Assembly (NCBI GenBank): GCA_963932465.1
Contig: OZ010792.1
Span: forward strand, 15,765,701 to 15,829,700
Direction of reading: 5' to 3'
Origin: Maratus speciosus
Lineage: Eukaryota; Arthropoda; Arachnida; Araneae; Salticidae
Length of the DNA stretch: 64,000 nucleotides
Shown here: positions 1 through 11,659 of the stretch, piece by piece
How the letters are laid out: each line of letters starts with the position of its first letter
Numbering within the stretch: the first letter of the stretch is position 1
Notes under the pieces: model-generated
What the model was told of the DNA's origin: nothing
The model's database searches: none
What the model saw: the letters and a program-made list of their open reading frames with translations, nothing else
Translations under genes and position numbers: made by a program

Positions 1-395
1 TGAGGATAGCATGCATAATCGTAGAGAAATTAGGGTTTTTATAAAAACAGTTCCAAATTTCGCCAAGTTTTTTGCTTATAATTTGCAGAGTTCTTAATAT
101 TAAAAAAAAGTTCTTTTCAGTAAAGGATTCATGGATGTTTTCTTCATGTTGCTTCAAGTAATGTTTTATTTAGAAAAAATTCGACTGAGATGCTGAAATT
201 AAAGTAGGCAAAGAGAGCCTTTTTAAAATGTGCTGTACAAACTCAAGAATTTTTGCACCTTCTTTTGTCACTCGTCCGGAAGGAAAGGGGACCTGGTTCG
301 ACTAGATTATTGCATAAACTATATATAAAAATCACTTCAAAACATCAAAGTACTGAATAACTGCTATAAGAGATAAAAATAAATTGTAAAGGGCT
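1..395. other. Anonymous AT-rich stretch
   Basis: I see no gene or repeat shared with the rest of the window. 1205-1677 and 1897-2407 are likewise without a supportable feature. Confidence 0.45.
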
Positions 396-1204
396 AAAAA
401 TACCTTTATTTATTTACATTTCGGCATGTTTCACTGGATCCGACGACAACATTATCAAGAAAATAAAATTATAAAAATATCCTCGCAAAAAATTCAAATT
501 GAAAATCTCGTAAACAAAATCCAAAATCACCTGAACACAAACAAGTATAATAAAATTATCTGCAATATTAACAAGTTGGAAATTGCTCGTCAAACGTGGC
601 AAATGAGGTGAGTTCATACTATAACTAGTTTATAAATATTTTTTGCACCGCATATTGTGCTGAATGTATATTTTAGTGCACTTCATAAATGCCCATCAAT
701 TTCATTCTGATCCAAAGGCTGTAACATCATTAAAATGCACTTGCAATAATTTTTTCCCATTGGCCGTCATGTAACGGAAAACTTTTGACTGTCCCTCTAA
801 TTAAACTATACATCCGATTTTCATAAAATTTGAAATGACTCGATAAAATATTGCAAAAATTATACATTTAAAATTTCAGACCATTCGGTTGGGTAGTTTT
901 CTCTCTGTTATATGTGGACTGACGGCAAGACGGACGGACGGTCGGACAGACGGAAAGACGGACGGTCGGACGGACAGACAAACAGACGGTCCGAACGACG
1001 ACTATAGGTGCTACGTATTTATGTAATTAAGAACGTACCTAAAAATGTGAATTTGTGAACTTGAATTGTGATTTTGATTTTTGTTTACTAGTATTTCAAT
1101 TTGAATTTTTTGCGAAAATATTTTTATCATTTTATTTTCTTGAGGAAGCTGCCGTCGGATGCAATGAAACATGCCGAAATGTAAACAAATAAAGGCATTT
1201 TTTG
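396..1204. mobile_element. Foldback element with about 150-bp arms, carrying a pearl-like insert
   Basis: The left arm (about 396-545: CCTTTATTTATTTACATTTC, GGCATGTTTCACTGGATCC) is matched inverted at about 1045-1204. The open frame at 426-611 lies in the arm and is not gene-like. The superfamily is not recognised. Confidence 0.75.
620..1044 (+). mobile_element. Pearl/Helentron-like element with GACGGACAGACA tract
   Basis: The sequence TTTTGACTGTCCCTCTAATT is followed by a conserved ATAAAATTTGAAATGACTCG block, then a tetranucleotide GACGG/GACAGA tract at 919-995 and a short tail. The same order occurs at 35100-35385 and, with the tract nearly lost, at 61235-61940. The architecture matches known pearl/HINE elements; the assignment is inferential. 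Confidence 0.55.
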
Positions 1205-1677
1205 CTTTTTAAAATTTATTTTTATCGCTTATAGCAATTACTGAGTACTTAGATTGTTGCAGTTCATTTTTTAGTCCTCTCGATGTATAATGCAGCATAA
1301 ATTCTGTAAAATTCTGATTTTCAGAGCTACCACTGGCGAATATTTTTTTAACTCTATCTCGCACCACTTCCTCAGAACTTAAATCTTTCTCAACATGTGC
1401 AAGAGAAATATACTGCAAAATTTGCTTTTTAAAAATAGTGGTGATATTAGAATATAAAAATAGTCGCCAGTGGCAGCGGTGGATTTTGCGCCCATGATAA
1501 ATGAGCACTGAGCAATAAAAAGTATAAATAAAACAAGGCCCACCCTAAAAACATTTGAATTCGAAGCGCGAACTACATAATATATCATATAAGTTCGTTA
1601 TGTTTTTTATTTACATCTTAGTCTATTCCGACAAAGTAATCTCGCATTGTTTATGCATATCTATTAAACATTCCCTC

Positions 1678-1896
1678 CTAACACTTTCGAGGGCAGTGTC
1701 CTAAAAAAAGACACCTAATTTTAATTCCAAAACTGAGAAACGGCACCAATAATATTTAATGAAAATTTTCTTATTATAGTGTACGTGAAAATAAGCAAGT
1801 TCGTATTTTCAAAAAAAAAATTGTTTATAAATTCCTGTGTCAGCCAATTATTTCATCAGTTTATAAACAGAATTACTCCGCGCCGGTAAGGGTTAA
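1678..1896 (+). mobile_element. TTAA MITE, CCGGCGCGGAGTAATT family (copy 1, reverse orientation)
   Basis: It ends GCGCCGGTAAGGGTTAA; the left terminus has drifted to CTAA. It shares the full length with 4996-5212 and 50682-50889. Confidence 0.82.
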
Positions 1897-2407
1897 AATG
1901 TATAATGTTTAAGATGGAGTAATTAGCAGAAAACATTTTTTTCTTATTCTTTTGAATATTAGCGTTTGGGTTTGGTTTTTGGCACTGATGATGATGTTAG
2001 ACGTTGTATATCGTACGTTTCGAAATATATGACACTCAAAAAAAATTATTAATAATCAAAATTTAATATGTGTTATATTACTTCAAATATTATTGGTAAA
2101 AATTTGTTTTATGATGAATTTTAAATAAAGATCTAAGATGGGGAATAATAATGCTCTTATTCGCATTAATTTGTATGGTGTAAAACAAACATTAAAACAC
2201 AGAATTCTTGCATGATGGCTTTTCCACAAATGTGAATTTCTTCTATAACAGATTTTTTTTTTTCGCCTTAAAAAATCTAATTACATATTTTATATAGAAA
2301 CCTTATAATTATTCCATTTCTGTAATAAAACAAATAGTAATAAAACATTTTTGATGGTTTTCCAAAAATTAAGCGACCGTTAATTTTTACAGAACGTAAG
2401 TTAGAGT

Positions 2408-3241
2408 AATGGGCAGAAAGAATGATTTTACTATTCGAATAAATTATTCGGGCATGCGCAAAAGCAGCCCGAATTATGTATCGAAAAACTTTTTTTTTTA
2501 TTTTAATTAGAATTAATTTATAGCAGAATAGCAGATATATGTATAGCAGAATGTATATGTAATGAGGCATAACAGAAATATGAAAATTGAGTTTATCTTC
2601 AAAATTTCTGAAGACAATAGATTAGCGTCGCACCCTATATGTGTATGATACTTTTTTTTAAATTCAGATTGTTTGACTGTCACCACTCATTTGATGTAGA
2701 AATATTCATCTTATTTAATAACAGATTAAATGATGTGAGAATAAAGAAAATTACACAATTAAAAAAAAAAAAACTGGTGGGAATCAATCAATATGAATTG
2801 AAAAAAAAGTAACCAATGCTGGCCGTGAATGTCAAGGGCTCAAAAAGGGCTGTCAAGGTCAATTAACCCTTTGAGCTCTGATGGGTGAATTTCTTTCCAC
2901 AAAATTTTAATCTCCAAATGCCACATTGGCATCGAAATATTCAACCAAATGTATTTGAAAATAGATTAATGCATTTTATCGTGTATGTTATAAGGCGAAT
3001 CTTTTGTTTGCATAATAATGGTGCAGATGTGACATTTTAAAGAAATTCACCCCAGAGCTCACAGGGTTAAGGGTTAAAAAATTACGAAGGTTGGCAACTA
3101 TGATTTTGTTTCTTTACTTTACTTTTTCTTTTGCTAAATTTCTTGTGGTATTTGATTAAAAATATATACAAATGTTGGAAAATATGTGTTTGCGCATACC
3201 CGAATGATTATTTCGACAGTAAAATCATTCATCCCGCTCAC
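2408..3241. mobile_element. Element with GAATGATTTTACT inverted ends, nested TTAA MITE inside
   Basis: The left end AGAATGATTTTACTATTCGA...GGGCATGCGCA is mirrored by TGCGCATACCCGAATGATT...AGTAAAATCATTCAT. A related copy is at 4664-5250. A TTAA MITE at 2863-3070 interrupts it. The superfamily is unknown. Confidence 0.68.
2863..3070. mobile_element. TTAA MITE (TTAACCCTTTGAGCTCTG ends)
   Basis: The ends are TTAACCCTTTGAGCTCTG and CAGAGCTCACAGGGTTAA, with inner matching GTGAATTTCTTT / AAAGAAATTCAC arms. It is a perfect-style piggyBac-like MITE. Confidence 0.88.
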
Positions 3242-3250
3242 CGCTATTAA

Positions 3251-3274
3251 GATATATATATATATATATATATT
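3251..3274. repeat. (TA)n microsatellite
   Basis: An uninterrupted TA run just outside the right end of the preceding element. Confidence 0.95.
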
Positions 3275-3484
3275 GATTGACTACATCTGAATTTCTGAAC
3301 ACTGCTGTACGTGTACAGAAAGAAAAGAAAAGGGAAGTAGGAGTTTTTATAAATTTCTGTCATAAGGGAATCATATGGATTGGAACGCTACAACTCCACA
3401 CTTCCCCCATTTTTGAAACTGTTAACGTTACTTCTGCTCTACTAATGTTTGATTATATCTCCGCAATATTTATCTTTTATACTC

Positions 3485-4436
3485 ATGGAACTATTAATAA
3501 ATGGAACTGACATATCCTTAAAACAGCGAAGCTTCAACTGTAACTGCTTTCGCTGGGATTGATTGCTGCCGGGATAAGCTTCCACCAGTAGATTTAAATA
3601 GAAATTTTCTCCTTATTTAAACGCCTTATTCATGCAAAATTTGAGACATAAACAATGGCAAAAAGTGACTGCTGTAGTAAAGCCCTGCGTTTTTACATTA
3701 CTGTGACAACCTAGAGAACCTCCTGTCAGTGTTAGCGAAAGAGAATGTAATAACTCAGCAAACTGCCACCAGTAAAAACAAATAGAAAATTTAACCATAT
3801 TTATGAGAGACATTTTTCGGGGAAACAGCAGAATAAATCAAAATTTTCTATTCAGAATTTACTGGTGGATGTTTTCGTCGGCTGTCATCAGAAAGTGTTG
3901 AACCGATGTAAAAAAAAAAAAAAAAAAAAAAAAATCCACCGCTATCTTGTGACAACCTTCTCAGGTATCGGGTGTCCCAAAAATTTTAAAATTCAATAAC
4001 TTGCAAACGGTGACAGATATTACAAATATTCATGCAGGAGGGTTATGTAAAATGTCAGGAGTTTTTATGCTGCGAATCCCAGTTTACAAATAGCAGCGAA
4101 AGATGGCGCTGCGAGCAATAGGCGCTAAATACAGGCTAGCTTCTCCCATGCGAAAAAAGAAGATTAAAATGTTTTGAATGGATCCCGAAGTACCAAAAAT
4201 CGTGTCTGGAATTAGCACTTACTTCTCGCATGGTCATCTATTGTTTAAAATTCGAACTAAAATCAAGAATCACAGTGAAACAACTCCTGACATCATACAT
4301 AACCCTCCCGCAAGAATTGTTTTAATATCTGTCACCGTTTGCAAGTTATTGAATTTTACAATTCATCAGTCATTTTTGGGACACTCGCATTTGGTTGCCT
4401 TATGTCTCATCCTCTTTATTCATAACTCAGTTGTTA
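3485..4436 (+). mobile_element. 560-bp foldback family, copy 1 (interrupted)
   Basis: It begins TGGAACTATTAATAAATGG and ends CTCTTTATTCATAACTCAG. A 419-bp MITE (3969-4387) and an A run (about 3909-3934) interrupt it. Confidence 0.78.
3969..4387 (+). mobile_element. MITE with about 110-bp inverted repeats (CGGGTGTCCCAAAAA ends)
   Basis: The left arm, CGGGTGTCCCAAAAATTTTA through GGAGGGTTATGTA, is repeated inverted at about 4290-4387. The ends resemble mariner-type MITEs. It is inserted in the 560-bp foldback family. The reading frame at 4178-4489 is a by-product of the arm. Confidence 0.82.
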
Positions 4437-4663
4437 TACTCTGCCAAATATCCTTCCTAATTTTGGCTATAGAATCGATTGAAAATTGATTTGGGAATGG
4501 TTTAAAAATGGATTAAATAATTAATCCGGCTGCCGATATTTAGGATCATCTGTACATTTTTTTGCAAGCGTGGTATATAACATCATCTCCAAATGACTTT
4601 TTATTCGGAAGTAACACTTGGGAGTATAATGTCCCTCACACACACACACATGCATAGAAATTA

Positions 4664-5250
4664 GAGATGGGTTCATTGAAGGATTTTACTATTCGAATGA
4701 ATCATTAGGGCATGTCGAATAGCACAGCTGCCAACCCTTTGTTTTTTTTATTATTCAATTTATACTACAAATTTTGTACCGAAAAAAAAGTTTTGTAATA
4801 TAAATGGAATTTATTTATGAACCCCATAAAAATATAAAAATTACTTTTTATTTTCGAAATTTCTGAAGTTAATTCAGTAAAAGTATTACGATGTCTGGAA
4901 AATAAGTATTTGCTTCATTTCTTTTTACAAACTTTCTGGTGGTAATAGATAAAAAAATATATAGAAAGGTAGGAAACTACGTTTTTAAGCATGCTTTAAC
5001 ACTTACCGGCGCGGAGTAATTCTGTTTATAAACTGATGAGGTAATGGACTGACACCGTAATTTATAAACGAATTTATTACAAAATGCGAACTCGCTTATT
5101 TTCTCGTACATTATAATAAAAAATTTTAATTAAATTTTCTTGGTGCCGATTGTTATTTTTAAAATTAAAATTAGGTGTCCTTTTTTAAGGACTTCGCCCT
5201 CGAAAGGGTTAATGATTCCTTCTATAGTAAAATCATTCATTCTTCTCATC
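4664..5250. mobile_element. Second copy of the GAATGATTTTACT-ended element
   Basis: The left end AAGGATTTTACTATTCGAAT and right end TATAGTAAAATCATTCATTC correspond to 2408-3241. It carries a TTAA MITE (4996-5212) near its right end. Confidence 0.65.
4996..5212 (+). mobile_element. TTAA MITE, CCGGCGCGGAGTAATT family (copy 2)
   Basis: The ends are TTAACACTTACCGGCGCGG and CCTCGAAAGGGTTAA. It sits in a larger element whose right end (AGTAAAATCATTCATTC) follows directly. Confidence 0.87.
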
Positions 5251-5501
5251 ACTTACAGAAATCATGATGACAATACTTTATTAACAAAATGAGTTCAAAA
5301 AGTTAAAAAAAAATCGACTAATAGACATTACTTCAATTCTAAAAGTCGCCGAATAAAGCTGTTTGAACCAAAGTACCTTGTTTGTGAGTTTATAAGATCC
5401 TGTTGTAGTGACATTTTATTGGGATGGGGGGGGGGGGCGTATACATATTTATTTGTATATGATCTTTGAAAATTTCAATACGATGCATTTTATTTCTTTA
5501 A

Positions 5502-5711
5502 TTAAGACTAGTGCTATAGGAAATTTGAGTCAAGTTTTATAAAAACATATTTCACACCAGAATTTTGATTTAAAACAGTTTAACTTTATTATTTGTCGTT
5601 TTTCTTCTTTGTATCTTTTAAACTTATTTCATAATCAAATTTCTGGTTTAAACCGAAACATATTCATAGCGTAGCCGTCAAAATGACGGTTCACGGTAGT
5701 TCTAGTGTTAA
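5502..5711. mobile_element. TTAA MITE (TTAAGACTAGTGCTAT ends)
   Basis: TTAAGACTAGTGCT at the left; GTTCTAGTGTTAA at the right. Internal ACACCAGAATTTTGATT and AAATTTCTGGTTTAA form the arms. The second copy is 27713-27928. Confidence 0.8.
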
Positions 5712-5919
5712 TTCGATTTGGAATTATTCATGTTGCATTTACCTCGAAAGAAATTTCGTATTGCTCTATCTTCTAAAATACTCGAAGTTATGAGTTAGTT
5801 CAGGGCAAGTAATTGCATGTCTGTAATATTGAATTTACTCCACAATTTTCAAAACATTTCATTTGAAGTTAAAGAAATGCATTTCTATAGCTTTCTTTGA
5901 CTTAAAGTTATAAAAGTAA

Positions 5920-6098
5920 TACCGTAATTTCGCGCGTATCAGCAGCGGCTTCGTTAAGTCTTTTTCAAACCTTAAATTTTATTGTGAGAAAGAAGTCAAA
6001 TAAGTGCTAAGCAAAAGCAAGTCACATTTTATTTAAAATGAATTTTGGTAGGAAATCGAATTATCTGAGGTGCGGCGAATACGCGCGAAATTTCGGTA
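5920..6098. mobile_element. Short foldback MITE (TACCGTAATTTCGCGCGTAT ends)
   Basis: The left end TACCGTAATTTCGCGCGTAT is mirrored by ATACGCGCGAAATTTCGGTA. It is 179 bp long and immediately abuts the TTAA MITE at 6100. TACCG-type ends suggest a mariner-like relative. Confidence 0.8.
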
Positions 6099-6099
6099 T

Positions 6100-6307
6100 T
6101 TAACCCCTTCGGGACGGGAGCCTTTTGCGAAATTTGTAATCATTTGTCACCGTTTTTTAAAAGCAGAAATTTGTGTCTTCTTGAATCGATAAAATGCGCT
6201 GATTAAATAAGACAAATTTTACAGTAAAATTTTACTGGTGAGGAAAAACAAGGATTCTGAGCGCTTCACGCGGCACGTATACGTGTCGCTCGTCCCCAAG
6301 GGGTTAA
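6100..6307 (+). mobile_element. TTAA MITE, TTAACCCCTTCGGGACG family (copy 1)
   Basis: The ends are TTAACCCCTTCGGGACGGGA and GCTCGTCCCCAAGGGGTTAA, with an internal GCGGCACGTATACGTG palindrome. Further copies are at 40562-40740 (partial), 49155-49349 and 58282-58489. Confidence 0.92.
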
Positions 6308-6555
6308 AAAAATAATTAAAACTTTTGAGTTAAATTACTGCATAAAATGTGTATTCAAAATTGATACCAGTTCATGTTTCCCCAGTTTTTTCAGTGAGAA
6401 CTTTAACTATGCAATAAAATTATATTTCTAATTTAGTTATAAAAAGCTAGGTTCACTTTCAATTTTTAGACGATAATGTCACGCATACGATTCAGATGGG
6501 GGGTGTATGGTCTTATTTTTAGTTCTAGAATATTTTAGTCGTAAACTTGCCATGG

Positions 6556-7204
6556 TTAACACGTTCACACCGGCCTGGATTGCCGGTGGGTCACGCTTGA
6601 CTGTCCCACCGGGCGGCGTGCATCACCGGAGGGTCACGCTTCACTGCCGCATCAGGCGGCGTGCATCACAGGTGGATCACACTACACTGTTAAGTAGAAT
6701 GCGTGCACTATAGGTTGGTCACACTCGACTATGCCATAGACGGCGTGCCCTACAGGTGGGTCACACTTGAATATTCGAAAATTCAGTAATAAAAACAATT
6801 CAATATTATAAACTTAATATATTCACGACGGGAAACGAGAATTCTCGTTTTCATTCAAAAAATATCATTGATTAAGGGCGTGGCTTCTACCTTTCAGAGA
6901 ATGCATTTATATCATGCTGTCTATATTTCTTTAGATTGTATGCCGTTTTATATTTAATTCGTACATATGTAGCAAATAAAATCATGTCTCTCACTAATTT
7001 CTTACTCCTTACGAACTTTAGACATTCACAATTAACTCTGCTTGTTATATTCGACTTCAATTTTATAAATATGAGAGGGCCATGTCATTACATACGGTGT
7101 CTGAATAAGCGAAAGTACCGCGCCGCCAGATGAAGCTAAATATGAATTCGAACGCCGCCTCACAACGAAAAACATGAATATTGGCGTCGGCGTGAACGTG
7201 CTAA
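6556..7204. mobile_element. TTAA-ended element carrying a GC-rich minisatellite
   Basis: The left end TTAACACGTTCACACCGGC is mirrored by GGCGTCGGCGTGAACGTGCTAA (TTAA changed to CTAA). It encloses the 43-bp tandem repeat at 6585-6775 and a fragment of the TTAACACATT family (about 6812-6990). Confidence 0.7.
6585..6775. repeat. 43-bp GC-rich minisatellite, about 4.4 units
   Basis: Units start GGTGGGTCACGCTTGACTG at 6585, 6628, 6671, 6713 and 6755 and usually end GGCGTGCATCACA. GC content stands out sharply from the AT-rich flanks. The open frame across it is incidental. Confidence 0.88.
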
Positions 7205-7534
7205 TCTTAAAATATTTTAAATAAATAAGGCCACTATACAGATTCATCGTCATTAAAAATTAAAATATTGATAAATGATGCCTATTCTGAAATGATTAAC
7301 GTTTCGGTGACTGTGAGTGTATTAACACTTTGCGATCAAACGTCGAATCTAACTCGACATTATCTTTCTTTGTAAAATTTATTTTGGCCCCAGCAATAAA
7401 GAACAGTAATATTTGGCTTATATAATTAGGGCATATTTGAAATTATGTAGTCGAAGGTAACTTTTAAAAGAAAGTAATGCTAAACGAAACAAAAAATTGT
7501 GTAAAAGACGCGGGTTCCGAAAGATTTAACAGAT

Positions 7535-7776
7535 TACCTACGGTATTTTCTGTGAAATCTGGTTTTTGAAACAGTAGAAGCTCCCCTTCCCCTTCTTAAA
7601 ATTGTCCGTAAACTGGTTTCCTACATAGTTTTTCAAGTTTATGTAAACCTCTTTCAATGTGCAGATTTAATATAAAATATTATACAAACAAAAAATATTT
7701 ACATCATAATATAAATGCATAATTTTAATGCAAGATACATGCCACGCCACTTTGCATTTCTTAGTCAGTTATGTTT
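7535..7776 (+). mobile_element. Fragment of the TTAACACATT (CGAGAATTCTCG) family
   Basis: ACAGTAGAAGCTCCCCTTCC through GCCACGCC matches 39150-39335. A TTAA MITE (7777-8030) begins at its right boundary. Confidence 0.6.
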
Positions 7777-8030
7777 TTAACCCTTAAATGCGCGATTTTT
7801 TAATTTTGTTTCGAAAAAATTATATATGATTCTCTAAAAGATTTATTACACAGGAAAAATAATGAAAAAAATCAGGGATATATTTTTCATATAATACGTC
7901 AATCTTTTCTTCTGTTGCACATCTGCAATACATGTAAAAGCTACTATCATGTGTCTGTTTTACGCTAAAATATTGAAAATTAGTAAAAAGTTTAATAAGT
8001 ATGTCTGCAAATAACTTATTTTATACTAGG
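7777..8030 (-). mobile_element. TTAA MITE, TTAACCCTTAAATGCGCG family (copy 1)
   Basis: It matches the reverse complement of 43067-43317 and 56990-57271 over most of its length. The far end is degraded near 8030. Confidence 0.72.
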
Positions 8031-9279
8031 ACTACCCTCAGAGGGATTAGTCTGAGCGATATTGCTGAGAACATAGATTTAATAATAATATGTGGAAGCA
8101 AAGAAAATGAGATGTTATCTTTAATTGTCCATATATTGTGATAAATTGAAATGATGAAAATAAACGAATCGTAGAATTACAAAATCTTATATATAAATTC
8201 GTATACACTGTTTAAAAAAATGGGAAATCAAACCATTCAAGACAGCCATGCATGGATATAAAATTGAAAGTACGCAATATATTAAAAGTAAAATAGAAAA
8301 TGAAACACTAAATTACTTATATCGGAATTTTAACTATATAAAATCATGTCAAGAGCATAATCAGACGCTCCGCACCAATTTAAGTAACTTTAAATGACAA
8401 ATATATGATGTTTAAAAAGAATGGACTATACTTTATATGGTGTGTGCTCCCCCGGAATAGTTAATATTGTTCAATATCTGTTTTCCACGGATGCAATGAG
8501 GTTGTCGATAACATTTAAGGAATTCTCTCCTCAAAATCTGATATAGTATCAAAGTACCGAATACATCAACAGTGGCATGCAGTGCTTCGTTAGAGTGTGT
8601 TTTAGATATGCTCGATCGGATTTAAATGATGAGTGAATGCTGGCCACTACTTACGCTGTATTATTTTGTTTTCAAACATATTCTGCACAAGTTGAGCTGT
8701 ATTTAGCATGTATTAAATAAAAGAAATCGGCAATGATTACAACATAAAGTATGACACAAGATCTAAATATATCGTCTGCATAACTTTTGAGCTGTCAAAG
8801 TGTCATTTGAAGTAATTTACAAATCCATACATATTTATTCAGCAAATCATGCAAGCTAACATACGCCAATATGAACCCGATTATGAAATTTCACCAGAAT
8901 AAGTTAATATATAAAAAATCTACTAATGATAATTGAGAATATGACCTTATGATAAAATGTGTAGAAAAATGAATCAGATAAAAAATTCATATCACATTTA
9001 AAGCGGCACTTCCCTCTGTTAGTGGCCTTGTCGAGAAAGAGAAAAGCCTAGAGAAGGAACACTTTAACAAGTACTTTTGGGCAACCTACTCACTGTTTCA
9101 TACAGGTCTTTATTCAATATTTACACAATTTATTTAATGCTAGGTGGGTATCTATCAGTTTTGCTTCATTTAAATCTCATGTTTTGCGGAGGAAATGCAG
9201 CATTATGAAATATTTAAAGTTGCTGTACCTAATAATTTCAAATTAAAGGTAATTGAGATCGCTTTCCGTTAATTTCATC
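8031..9279. other. Anonymous AT-rich stretch
   Basis: I see no gene, no tRNA and no repeat shared with the rest of the window. A CCTCAGAGGGATTAG near 8036 may be a worn MITE end. Confidence 0.5.
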
Positions 9280-9880
9280 TTTTTAAATTTTAAATTTTTT
9301 AGAAACCATTCATAGAGACAATTGTATATTTTAAAACTAACCCGAAGCAAAATTTCAAGATTTTGGGCTCAGCAGTAACACAGAAATAGAAAATTTTCGA
9401 AAGTTTTTTGTTTCTGGAGTGTTTTATATAGCGACATTTTTAGAAATTGTTCTATTGCGAGAATTTACGTCATGATAAATACAGCCATGTCAATTTTCCT
9501 GTTTATATTCCTAACAATTCCATGTACTTCATTACTTAGATCATCTTTAGATCTTTTTCCGCTTTGTTTAGTCTTTCGATTTTTTAGAATTCGTTCTACA
9601 ACGAGCATTTACGTCTTATTAATTACTACCATGCCAAAGTTCTAGTTCCTAACCCCAAGAGTATAATAAAAATTTCAGTATTCCAAATAAATCATGGATT
9701 AGAACCTTTCTAGAAATTTTTACGTTTATCCGTCAAATTGAACCTTTTAGAGAGCGTTCATTACGAGTATTTACATCTTAAAAGTAACTACCGCACCAAA
9801 TTTAAAGTTTCTAACCCAATCAATATCGCAGAAATCGCAATTTTAGAACTTTTTTGCCCCTGCAGGGATGTAGGTTCTTG
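9280..9880 (+). repeat. Degenerate tandem repeat, period about 145-165
   Basis: Diverged units start with TTTTAGAAATTGTTCTATTG-like sequence at about 9440, 9583 and 9747. Each contains GAGxATTTACGTCxT and a CCTAAC block. They resemble, distantly, the 144-bp units at 11660-13625. Bases 9881-10394 follow with a worn CCCGGCGTTGCCTAG block near 10060 and nothing else identifiable. Confidence 0.5.
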
Positions 9881-10394
9881 CACTGACATAAAATAGTCTT
9901 TTTTTCGGAGCAGAGATGGCCACCAACAATTTTTTAAGTTGGCTGTGTAGTTTCAGAGATAACACCTCACAAACGTACAAGCATTAATAATATTATACAC
10001 TTTATAATATTAGCAATAGATGTACAGATACAAAAGCCATTTATCTGTTACAAACTAAAGTGCCCGGCGTTGCCTAGAATTTGAAGGATGTTTGTTCTGA
10101 AAAATCAATTTCAAAATTTAACATACAACACAAAACAAACATTAAAAAAAGCAGTCGAAATGTTGTATGAATGAATCACATGAAAATACTACATAAAAAT
10201 GTATAAATGCATATAACAGACGCAAAAGAATACAGCTATAAATGAACTCATTTCATTTTATAATTGGAGCAATAATGTTAAAATACGCCAATATTTCCCT
10301 AATCGGGTTTTTATCATGCTTCAATACATTTTTCACACTCATATGACGTTATACTATATCCAACACGTCCTTTATATTTCCAATATGACGTAAT

Positions 10395-10610
10395 ATTTTC
10401 ATCTTTAACGTGGAAACCTTGAAATAGAAAAGTTATGAAGTTATATTAACTTTCATTTAAATTCGTCAAACTATTTATTTCATTTTCATTTTTCACGTGC
10501 ATATCTTACAATAGAAAAGTTATGACGTAATATTCACCTTTTTTTAAATTCAGCAAACTATTTATTTCACTTTCATTTTTCACGTGGAAATCTTGCAGTA
10601 GAAAATTAAT
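10395..10610 (+). repeat. Tandem repeat of about 85-91 bp, 2.5 units
   Basis: CACGTGxAxATCTTxxAxTAG followed by AAAGTTATGA recurs at about 10402, 10493 and 10577, with CAAACTATTTATTTCA between. Bases 10611-11620 hold a short TAGACAGATAGACAAG tract (10846-10860) and otherwise nothing recognised. Confidence 0.7.
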
Positions 10611-11659
10611 TGTTGTAGCAATAATTTTATTGTGAATTTTAATTTTTGGCAACTGCTATAACGAAAAATGTTTAAATTTGATAAGAAATTGCTGTTAAAT
10701 TGGTGGTTTTTTATTAATTAAAAATTAACTATAAATTATTTCGATTCCGGATTACTTTAGTTGCCTCGGCCATGTTTTAATACACATGTACGTATCTTTT
10801 CACAATTTTGGCTTCCAAATTGTGGATGTTTATAGAATTACAAATAGACAGATAGACAAGTTTTCATTTTTATATATCTCTCTATTCTAAAAAAAGTAAC
10901 TAACGCAGTTTCCCCGGTTTTGAATTTTTTGTGACCGGAGGTCTTTCTTCGTTAATATTAAGAAAACTATTGCATACAAAAATATGAAAATCGGTGGTAT
11001 TATAGCGAAATGTTTGATCAACACGCTGATGCATACAGTTTTCAAATCGAAGAATTATTTTAAGAGATATTTAATGCTAAATTTGGACAAAATCATTCCA
11101 TTAAAAAGTTTGATAGGAGCAAAAACTATACATGGAAATTTAATCATTTTTAGATCATTTTATTCAATAGAAGATCCCGGTCTGCAGATTTCATTAATTT
11201 TTTTTTTTAATTTGACTCAATTTTTGAGGTTTTATTTCTATTTTAAATTCAAATATTCAGCATTTTGACAGATATTTTTTACATATTTTAGAAAATGGTA
11301 TTAATTTAAACTGTTGCCAACTGTATAAACAGCGCAAACAATAATGTTTGCTTGAAATAAAAAAAAAAAATTTACACGTTACTATTAAACAGAAAAAAAC
11401 CCTTCAAGTTAGAATTAAATAATTAGGTATAAAAAGCAGGCACTTATTGGAAATTGCGCCATACAAACTATATTTACATGTGAATTTTAAAAGAGAAAAG
11501 ATATTGTAAAATAAATTCATTAACATGCGTTAGAAGTCTGAAATAGAAGAAATTACGTCACATTACACTTATTATGCAAAATGAACAAAAATTGTATTGC
11601 AAAACAGTTTAAATTTAAAAATTGCGCGAGAGACAAAATATTAGGGGATAAATATTAGA

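Noticed and set aside
570..605. Possible conserved coding block CGTCAAACxTGGxxAATGAGGT shared with 59440-59475
   Set aside because: The match is short and imperfect and the surrounding frames do not agree, so I do not call a gene.
919..995. CRISPR-like or regulatory repeat made of GACGG/GACAG units
   Set aside because: The tract is a simple tetranucleotide repeat without unique spacers, found at the end of dispersed elements.
4178..4489. 103-residue open frame
   Set aside because: It spans the right arm of a MITE and ends in repeat sequence; no protein motif.
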